The position numbers and the translations under genes were made by a program. 54,178 nt of DNA from Candidatus Rokuibacteriota bacterium (GTDB lineage: Bacteria > Methylomirabilota > Methylomirabilia > Rokubacteriales > CSP1-6), in NCBI GenBank assembly GCA_016179925.1, contig JACPCG010000194.1:1-54178 (forward strand). The letters run 5' to 3'. Positions 48,600 to 54,178 of this stretch are shown here, one piece after another. Under the pieces are notes generated by a model, which was given only the letters and a program-made list of their open reading frames with translations, made no database searches and had not been told where the DNA came from. Numbering within the stretch: the first letter of the stretch is position 1; every line of letters starts with the position of its first letter.

Positions 48600-49326
48600 A
48601 TGCGCATCCACAGTATCGAGGCCATTCCCGTCGAGATTCATGGAAGGCAAGACGCTCGCCGACATCGGGCGGGAGATGGAGGCGTACCGCCGGGCCGGCA
48701 TGGCCGGATGCAAGTTCAAGGTCGGCGGGCTGACTCCCGAGGAGGACGCGAAGCGCGTCGAGGCGGCGCGGAGCGCCGCGGGGCCGGACTTCGTCCTGGC
48801 GGTGGACGCCAATCGCGGCTGGCGGGTCGACGAAGCGGTGCGCTTCGCGCACCTGGTCGAGCCCCTCGACATCCGCTGGTTCGAGGAGCCGTGCCACTGG
48901 TACGACGATGTCGCGATGCTGGCTCGCGTGCGGCAGGCGACGCGGATCCCGATCACCGCCGGTCAGTCCGAGATCACCAGCCAGGGTGTGCGCCGCCTGG
49001 TCGAGGCCGGCGCCGTCGATCTGGTCAACTTCGACGCCTCGGAAGGCGGCGGCGTCACCGAGTGGCGCCGGGCGGCGGCGCTGTGCCGCGCGGCCGGCGT
49101 CGACATGGCGCACCACGAGGAGCCGCAGATCGCCCAGCACTTGCTCGCCGCGGTGGAGCACGGCACCTGTGTCGAGTGCTTCGCCGACCCCGAGCGCGAT
49201 CCGGTGTGGCAGGCGATGTGGGCGAACCGCCCCCCGATCAAGGATGGGGTGATGGAGGTCGTGCAAGAGCCCGGCTTCGGGTTGATCCTCGACGAAGGCA
49301 TGGTTCGCCGATATCGCGTCGATTAG
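48600..49326 (+). pseudogene. Mandelate racemase/muconate-lactonizing family enzyme, internal deletion
   Basis: The ATG at 48600 begins the usual N-terminal strand (RIHSIEAIPVEI). After 13 residues the frame breaks, and at about 48640 the barrel domain starts in another frame at EGKTLADIGREMEAYRRAGM, then AGCKFKVGG. Barrel residues include the Lys of KFKVGG, FVLAVDANRGWRVDEA (metal Asp), IRWFEEPCHWYDD (metal Glu), ITAGQSEITSQGVRRLVEAG and AHHEEPQIAQH. About 120 residues of the N-terminal capping domain are missing, including the flexible loop that shapes specificity. Span 242 codons against a family norm of 360-370. Confidence 0.8.
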
Positions 49327-49335
49327 ATCGGAGCG

Positions 49336-49574
49336 GTGAGGAGGCGCAGTATACTCGTCACGGTCACGCTCTTCGCCGACCTGCGCCGCTTCCTGCCGCG
49401 TGGCGCCGACGAGCCGCAGCGCTACACGCTGGCCGAGGGCGCCACGCTGGCCGACCTGCTCACGGCAATCGGGGTCGCTCCCGACGCCGAGTTGACCGCC
49501 GCGGTGGACGGCGAAGTGGTGGGGCGGGACACGCCGCTCCACCACGGCGCCGACGTCATGCTCCTGAGCCCGAG
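49336..49574 (+). pseudogene. MoaD/ThiS-family sulfur carrier, C-terminus lost
   Basis: ILVTVTLFADLRRFLPRGAD, RYTLAEGATLADLLTAIGVA and PDAELTAAVDGEVVGRDTPL, then VMLLSP, are a MoaD-type ubiquitin fold. The C-terminal 'GG' that is thiocarboxylated in MoaD/ThiS should follow VMLLSP within about five residues, but here the sequence jumps at 49572-49575 to the C-terminus of an aldehyde:ferredoxin oxidoreductase. The frame runs on to a stop at 49599 without the Gly-Gly. It would normally supply sulfur for the tungsto- or molybdopterin of the enzyme it abuts. GTG start uncertain. A TATACT lies at about 49350. Confidence 0.72.
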
Positions 49575-49892
49575 GACGATCAGTCGCTGGCGATCCTGAA
49601 AGCCGTCACCGGCTGGGACGTGACGCCCGAGGAACTGGTGGCCACCGCGCACCGCGGGCTCACGCTCGCCCGGCTCTTCAACCTGCGCGAGGGCTTCGGC
49701 CGCGCCGACGACCGGCGGCCGCCGCGGTTCAGCGACCCGCTCCCGAAGCACGCGGGGCTCACCCGCGAGCAGCAGGACACGATCGTCACCGACTACTACG
49801 TCGAGCAGGGGTGGGACCCGCAGACGGGTGCGCCCACACCGGAGACCATCCGCGCGCTCGAGCTCGAGGCAGACGCCGCGCACGCGGCGTGA
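49573..49892 (+). pseudogene. Aldehyde:ferredoxin oxidoreductase (AOR) family, C-terminal fragment
   Basis: EDDQSLAILKAVTGWDVTPE, ELVATAHRGLTLARLFNLRE, GFGRADDRRPPRFSDPLPKH and YYVEQGWDPQTGAPTPETIR are the C-terminal region of tungsten-pterin AOR enzymes, in which NLREGF..DD and YY..RGWD..G.PT are strongly conserved. About 500 residues, including the pterin and [4Fe-4S] sites, are missing upstream. The fragment is directly fused to the MoaD-like gene, so the normal order MoaD then AOR is inferred, with the middle lost. Confidence 0.8.
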
Positions 49893-49934
49893 GCGCCCGT
49901 GAGCTGACGATCGCGGTTGCCATGAAGACTGGTG

Positions 49935-50108
49935 ATGACGAATGACGGGCTCCGCGTCGAGGACAACCCGCGCCGGGACGACATCGCGCTGCTCGACGAG
50001 CGGCTCGACGAGTTCAACGCGGCGGCCGGCGGTGTGGACGACGGCCGCTCGCTCGCGGTCTTCGTCCGCGATGCGGGCGGCGCGATCGTGGCATGTTCAT
50101 ATTGTTGA
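49935..50108 (+). pseudogene. GNAT acetyltransferase, N-terminal fragment
   Basis: DDIALLDERLDEFNAAAGGV, DDGRSLAVFVRDAGGAIVA is the start of a GNAT-type N-acetyltransferase, where 'L..R..EFN...TG..DGR.LA.F.RD' is typical. The acetyl-CoA-binding Q/R-x-x-G-x-G/A part is missing. The frame ends in SYC at a stop, and the sequence passes directly into the end of the minus-strand CoA-transferase. It is a join of two genes pointing at each other. Confidence 0.65.
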
Positions 50109-51471
50109 GTCCGCCGGCCAGGCCGCTTCGTGCGTCCCGAGCGGTACCGCGGGACGGGACCAGAAGGCAGGCGTCTCTGACAGCCGCGCGGCCGGCACGA
50201 CGTGGCGGAGCCGCCCGAACGGCGTGTCCGCCTCCGCCAGCAGATCCTCGACGGCCTCGAGCGTGAGTTCGGGAGTCCGCCGGCCGTCCACGCGGCCGAG
50301 GGCGTCGACCCAGCGCCCCGTCTGGGCGAGCGACACGCGCACGAGATAGCTCCCCCCGTCTCGCGCGCGGCGGGCCAGGGCGATCAGAGCGCCGAAGGCC
50401 GCGAGATACCCGCTGCCGTGGTCGACGGCCTGAGCCGGCAGGTGCTGCGGGCGGTCGGCGCCGGCGCCGAGCCCCTGTTCGTGCGCCATCCCGCCGACCG
50501 ACTGGATCAACGTCTCGAACCCGCGCCGGCCCTGCCAGGGCCCGGTGTGGCCGTAGGCCGAGAGCGTGACGTAGACGACACCGGGCCGGAGGCGCGCGAC
50601 GTCCTCCGGTGAGAAGCCGTGCCGCGCGAGCGCCCCGGGACGGTAGGACTGGCAGAACACGTCGCACCGGCGGATGAGCTGCCGGAGCCGCTCGGCGTCG
50701 TCCGCTCGCCGCGAGGCCCGTGTCCATCACGAGCGCCGGCACGTTCGCCAGATGAGGGCTCGTGACGAGCATCACGTCCGCCCCGTACGAGGCGAGGGTG
50801 CGGCCGCACACGGGCCCTGCGATCACGCGCGTGAGATCGAGCACGCGGACGCCGGACAGCGGGCGCGCGCCGTCTCCGCCCGGCTCGGGCGGCGCCTCCC
50901 CGATCCTGACGATCTCCAATAGCGGCAGCGTCGCCACCGCGCGGCCCTGCGCGTGGGCCTGCCATTCCGCGCGCGAGCGAACCATCCCCGCGGGCAGGCC
51001 CGTCGCCGCCAGCGCTTCCTCGAGCTCCTCGGCGCTCCACTTCGCTACCGCGGCGGCGAGGGCGTCTCGCGTGCCCTCGCAGCCGAGGAAGCCCACGATG
51101 CCGTCGCGATGATGCGGCATGGCGCAGTGGAGCTGGATCCAGCGGCCGTCGCCCGCCCGGTAGAAGCCGAACAGCGCGCCCCGTACGTCGGGCGGCGGGT
51201 GCCCGTCCACGCGCAGGTAGCGCTCGCTGCGGAAGGCGGCGACCGCGGCGCGCATGTCCACGCTGACCGATTGGCCTCGCCCGGTGCGCAGCCGCCACAG
51301 CTCGGCGGCCGCGAGCGCCGTCGCCGCGATCACGGCGGAGGCCGCGGTGCCGATCTTGAAGTCGGTGGGGAGCATCGGATCGGCGCCCATGAGCCTGATG
51401 CGCTCGAGCGCAACGGGATCGCCGCCCGTCTGGGCCCAGAGCTGCTCGAGCGCGACCGAAGCGCCGATCAT
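50097..51471 (-). pseudogene. CaiB/BaiF CoA-transferase with duplicated domains, frameshifted
   Basis: The N-terminal part (LPTDFKIGTAASAVIAATAL, AAAELWRLRTGRGQSVSVDM, FRSERYLRVDG) resembles the second half of a CaiB protein. After it comes a full CaiB start (PLSGVRVLDLTRVIAGPVCG, RTLASYGADVMLV). So the protein carries a half-domain before a complete one, an architecture known in some larger family members. At about 50708 the frame changes. AERLRQLIRRCDVFCQSYRP and GVVYVTLSAYGHTGPWQGRR follow, with HGSGYLAAFGALIALARRAR later. About ten residues ('GKRSA...DLR') are missing at the break. The C-terminus runs into the GNAT fragment. Confidence 0.75.
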
Positions 51472-51614
51472 GGCGCGACATGGTAGCATCGAATCCCGGG
51501 CACGCCCCGTCGCCGTCTTTCGCCAACGGGTTCACACGCGACTCCGGAAAGTCGGCGCAGTGGCTGACATGTATCGCAATCGGGACGTTGACGGGCCTGG
51601 ACGAGGCTGATTGA

Positions 51615-52127
51615 ATGGGGCGGATGGGTGTCTACGACCAGATCAAGAAGGCGTTCCAGGATGTCGTCGCGCCCGAGATTCACGAGCTCCGAGGCGAGAT
51701 CCGGCGGCTCGACCAGAAGATCGACGGCGTGGACGCCAGGCTCACCACAAAGCTTGAGTCGCTCGACCAGAAGATCGACGGCGCGGACGCCCGCTTCACG
51801 GTCAAGCTGGACGCGCTCGACCGGAAGATCGACGACGTGGACGCCCGCCTCAACATCAGGCTCGATTCGCTGGACCGGAAGATCGACGACGTGGACGCTC
51901 GCCTCAACATCAGGCTCGACGCGCTCGACAACAAGATCGACAATGTGGACCAGCGGCTCACCGCCAAGCTCGACGCGCTGCGGACCGAGACCGTCTCGAT
52001 GAAGGGCGAGCTGATCGCCGAGATCCGGCGGCTCGACACCCGGATGGACGGCATGGACCGCGAGCTGCGGACCGCGATCGACATCCGTGAGCGCCTCGCG
52101 GTGCTCGAAGCCCGTCGCACGTCCTGA
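51615..52127 (+). CDS. Coiled-coil protein built of 18-residue repeats
   Basis: A 170-residue acidic/basic alternating helical protein with no signal peptide or membrane segment. After a short head (VYDQIKKAFQDVVAPEIHEL) come five tandem 18-residue units of the form LD-x-KID-x-x-DAR-x-x-x-K/R-L-D-x (residues 32-121). A further helix follows (TVSMKGELIAEIRRLDTRMD). Hydrophobic residues recur with a 3-4 spacing typical of coiled coils. Function unknown. Related proteins of this simple pattern are annotated only as hypothetical. Length is likely to vary between strains through repeat number. Confidence 0.85.
   Translation: MGRMGVYDQIKKAFQDVVAPEIHELRGEIRRLDQKIDGVDARLTTKLESLDQKIDGADARFTVKLDALDRKIDDVDARLNIRLDSLDRKIDDVDARLNIRLDALDNKIDNVDQRLTAKLDALRTETVSMKGELIAEIRRLDTRMDGMDRELRTAIDIRERLAVLEARRTS
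51708..51977 (+). repeat. Five tandem 54-base coding repeats
   Basis: Each unit encodes 18 residues. Units 3 and 4 are almost identical in DNA (they differ at only a few positions, mostly third bases), and the outer units are more diverged. This pattern indicates expansion by unequal crossing-over or slippage. The unit length of 18 residues keeps the coiled-coil register nearly unbroken. Confidence 0.85.
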
Positions 52128-52164
52128 GCCTCCGTGTCTCCCTTCCCGTGGAGGTGCCCGTTGA

Positions 52165-53415
52165 TCATACCGCCGCGGGAGCGCGCCGGCGCGACGTCCC
52201 CAGCTCGAAGAGCCCCCAGCTCACCAGCACGGCGAGCGGCGCCGCCCCGAACGGCACGGTGTACGAGCCGGTCAGGTCGTAGAGGAACCCCGCGGCGGCG
52301 GGGCCCATCGCGGCCCCGGAGCGCCAGCCGAGCGTGAGCACCCCCATGATGGCGCCGATCGCCCGCACCCCGAAGACGTCGGGGATCGCCTTCGTGATCA
52401 TCGTGTCCGACGCCGCGAAGCCCACGCCGAACGCCACCAGCGAGCCCAGCAGCGCCTCGCGCGAGGGCAGCCACATGAGCGCGACGAGCGCTGCCGCCTC
52501 GATAATGTACGCGATGCGGATGGTCGTGAACGCGCCGATCCAGTCGGACACGACGCCCGCCGCGATTCGCCCGCTCACGGCGCCGACGCCGTAGGCGGTG
52601 AGCGCGAACGAGGCGCCGGCAAGGCTGATGCCCTGGTCGCGCGCGAACGGCACGATGTGGACGGAGAGCATCATCGCGAGACCGCCGAGCAGGAGCCACG
52701 CGACGTTCAGGCACCACTGGTGCGGATCGGCGAGCGCCTCGCGGAGCGTGACGCCCGGCTCGGTGGTGGGCGGGGAGCCGCCCCGCAGGGCCGAGACGAA
52801 CGGCGGGTGCGGTCGTCCCGCCCGCCCGCGAAGTGCCGCCGCCTCGTATGCGCCGGGCAGGCGCACCGTGAGCGCTGCCAGCATCGTGATCAGCCCGCAG
52901 CCGCCCCCGAGAAGCGCGTAGGCCCCCCGCCAGCCGACCTTGGCGATGAGCCACGCGGCAATGGGGCCGCCCAGGATGTACCCGAGGTTGAACCCGACCA
53001 GCACAAGGGCCAGCGCGAGACCACGGCGCTCGTCGAACCATCGCGTGACCGTCGCCGCGCTGAGCAGATAGAAGCTCGACATCCCCACGCCGCCCAGCAC
53101 TCCGACGAAGAGATAGAGCTGCCACAGCGCGCCGACCGTCGAGACGAGCGCGAAGGCCATGCCCGCGAGGGTCACCGTGAAGACGAGCATGACGCGCGGC
53201 CCGTGACGGTCGGCGAGAGCGCCGATGCCGAAGCCGGCCAGGCCGCCGAGCAGCAGGTTGATCGAGAGCGCCGTCGAGATCGCGCCGCGGCTCCACCCAA
53301 AGGCCTCGGCGAGGACGGGCAGGAAGACGCCATAAGCGGCGAGGGGGGTCGAGATGCCGAAGGTGACCACGAACAGCGCGGCCACGATCAGCCAGCGACG
53401 GGAGGCGGAACGCAC
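52165..53415 (-). CDS. MFS transporter (12 membrane segments, oxalate/formate-antiporter-like)
   Basis: A 416-residue carrier with two sets of six hydrophobic helices. RRWLIVAALFVVTFGISTPL and AYGVFLPVLAEAFGWSRGAI with LADRHGPRVMLVFTVTLAGM (the loop 2-3 motif 'G.LaDR.GpR') are conserved, as are VTRWFDERRGLALALVLVGF and GVGAVSGRIAAGVVSDWIGA. The central loop (LPGAYEAAALRGRAGRPHPP) is cytoplasmic. GWSRG and FDERRGLA resemble the OFA/monocarboxylate branch. GTG start at 53415. It would exchange or import organic acids. Convergent with the coiled-coil gene. Confidence 0.92.
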   Translation of the reverse strand: MRSASRRWLIVAALFVVTFGISTPLAAYGVFLPVLAEAFGWSRGAISTALSINLLLGGLAGFGIGALADRHGPRVMLVFTVTLAGMAFALVSTVGALWQLYLFVGVLGGVGMSSFYLLSAATVTRWFDERRGLALALVLVGFNLGYILGGPIAAWLIAKVGWRGAYALLGGGCGLITMLAALTVRLPGAYEAAALRGRAGRPHPPFVSALRGGSPPTTEPGVTLREALADPHQWCLNVAWLLLGGLAMMLSVHIVPFARDQGISLAGASFALTAYGVGAVSGRIAAGVVSDWIGAFTTIRIAYIIEAAALVALMWLPSREALLGSLVAFGVGFAASDTMITKAIPDVFGVRAIGAIMGVLTLGWRSGAAMGPAAAGFLYDLTGSYTVPFGAAPLAVLVSWGLFELGTSRRRAPAAV

Positions 53416-53549
53416 CCTGAGATTCCTACCACAGCCGCCGTCAGCGTGCGCGGTCTGGCAATCCCCGAAGGAAACACTTGACGGCTCCTCTACGTCTAAC
53501 CGGTCAACGGGCAGGAACCCGCGAAATCACTCGACGGAGGTGGATCCCG

Positions 53550-54005
53550 ATGACACGCACATCCTGGCTACGGACCCTCATGCTGGCTCTGGCCGCCACC
53601 CTGGTCGCCGCCACCCTCGCTCAGGCGGCCGAGCCCGCCGGGGGCGACGCTCGCCACGGCCGGCGGGAGGGCCCGCTCCAGCAGCAGCTCGGGCTGACCG
53701 ACCAGCAGGCGCAGGCGATCCGCGAGATCTACGCGCGCCAGTCCCAGGCCTGGAAGAGCCACTCGCAGGCCCTGCGGCAGGCCCAGGCCGAGCTCCGCCG
53801 TCTGGTCCTCAACGAAGCCGATCAGGCGACCGTCCAGGCCAAGCTGGAGGAGGTCCAGCGGCTGCTGGGCGAGACGGTGCAGATGCGCGTCAACACGCTC
53901 AAGGAAGTGGCGCCCATCCTCACCCCGGAGCAGCGCGAGAAGTACGCCGCCATGGCAGAGAAGGGCCGGCGCTCCCGCCATCACGATCGGCGCCAGTCGT
54001 CCTGA
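53550..54005 (+). CDS. Spy/CpxP-like periplasmic protein with two LTxxQ motifs
   Basis: A 151-residue exported protein: RTLMLALAATLVAATLAQAA is a signal peptide with a likely cleavage after AQA. The mature part holds LGLTDQQAQAIREIYARQSQ and ILTPEQREKYAAMAEKG, both LTxxQ motifs at the positions used by Spy/CpxP, and a His/Arg-rich tail (RRSRHHDRRQSS). Such proteins act as periplasmic chaperones or metal-stress sensors. The GGAGG ribosome site is nine bases upstream of ATG. An in-frame upstream ATG at 53478 would spoil the signal peptide and is rejected. Confidence 0.9.
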   Translation: MTRTSWLRTLMLALAATLVAATLAQAAEPAGGDARHGRREGPLQQQLGLTDQQAQAIREIYARQSQAWKSHSQALRQAQAELRRLVLNEADQATVQAKLEEVQRLLGETVQMRVNTLKEVAPILTPEQREKYAAMAEKGRRSRHHDRRQSS

Positions 54006-54013
54006 CGCGCAAG

Positions 54014-54040
54014 TGACGGGTCGCGCCGCGCGGCCCGTCA
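54014..54040. terminator. Bidirectional terminator-like hairpin between convergent genes
   Basis: tgacggg (54014-54020) pairs with cccgtca (54034-54040), with a GC-rich loop. It lies centrally between the Spy-like stop and the convergent enoyl-CoA hydratase stop. No T-run on either side, so it is a structural guess. Confidence 0.4.
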
Positions 54041-54055
54041 TCGCCGGCGCGCGGC

Positions 54056-54178
54056 TCAGCGCCCCTGGAACCGGGGACGGCGCTTCTCGGCGAAGGCCTT
54101 GACGCCTTCCTGATAGTCCTGGCTGTTGAAGCAGTCGGCGATCAGCCGGTCCAGCAGGGCGAGATCGCGCTCGGCCGC
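54056..54178 (-). CDS. Enoyl-CoA hydratase/isomerase, C-terminal part (runs off the window)
   Basis: The 40 residues read AAERDLALLDRLIADCFNSQ, then DYQEGVKAFAEKRRPRFQGR, followed by a stop. 'S.DY.EG..AF.EKR.P.F.G' is the diagnostic C-terminal helix of crotonase-family enoyl-CoA hydratases. The rest of the gene, including the oxyanion hole and catalytic Glu, lies beyond the window. It would hydrate enoyl-CoA in beta-oxidation. Confidence 0.88.
   Translation of the reverse strand, partial: AAERDLALLDRLIADCFNSQDYQEGVKAFAEKRRPRFQGR

Noticed and set aside
1-54178. CRISPR arrays, tRNA or rRNA genes
   Set aside because: No regularly spaced identical repeats with unique spacers, no cloverleaf-like sequences with TTCGANTC/CCA ends and no rRNA-like segments were seen. 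The only tandem repeats are coding (51.7 kb) or short intergenic units.

Overview
The window is very GC-rich, gene-dense DNA with long same-strand operons, many 4-base start/stop overlaps and frequent GTG starts. It carries no rRNA, tRNA or other phylogenetic marker. The content is branched-chain (LIV-type) ABC transporters, CaiB/BaiF CoA-transferases, hydantoinase pairs, acyl-CoA enzymes, orphan family-5 substrate-binding proteins and fragments of Mo/W-enzyme genes. That mix fits an uncultured soil or subsurface heterotroph such as Rokubacteria/Methylomirabilota, or a GC-rich proteobacterium. This assignment is an inference.

Layout. 1-12.7 kb: a plus-strand catabolic and transport operon with a substrate-binding protein end, CoA-transferase, opine dehydrogenase-like protein, a collapsed luciferase-like gene, V4R and epimerase-like proteins, HyuA, a broken HyuB and a complete LivH-M-K-G-F set. 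12.7-15.1 kb: a minus-strand operon led by an ArsR regulator with an AT-rich candidate operator. 15.2-19.1 kb: PaaK-like ligase, frameshifted CoA-transferase, acyl-CoA dehydrogenase and a truncated DUF3237 gene. 19.1-20.3 kb: a DUF4143 ATPase. 20.7-26.6 kb: a 2-hydroxyacyl-CoA dehydratase/benzoyl-CoA reductase-like cluster with two Fe-S subunits, a single-chain duplicated activator ATPase and a CoA ligase. 26.6-35.3 kb: a toxin-antitoxin pair, peptidase and permease fragments, a second LIV cluster split by a zeta-toxin remnant and recQ, and a luciferase-like gene. 35.5-54.2 kb: a ThDP enzyme, VIT1/peroxiredoxin pair, two peptide/nickel-type binding proteins with hydrolases, a run of truncated oxidoreductase genes, RidA and beta-lactamase-fold proteins, a repeat-built coiled-coil protein, an MFS carrier and a Spy-like periplasmic protein.

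Three things stand out. (1) An intergenic element of about 200 bp occurs twice (near 11.7 and 33.6 kb). It has a conserved core and a long stem whose bases differ between copies in a compensatory way, so the fold appears conserved. I do not recognise the family. (2) The activator at 23.2-24.9 kb fuses two ATPase domains. Both keep the cluster cysteines, but the second has lost the first phosphate-loop signature. (3) About fifteen genes carry internal deletions, frameshifts or gene-to-gene joins with no insertion sequence at the junctions. This is either systematic assembly loss or real gene erosion, and it must be settled before the broken genes are read as biology.
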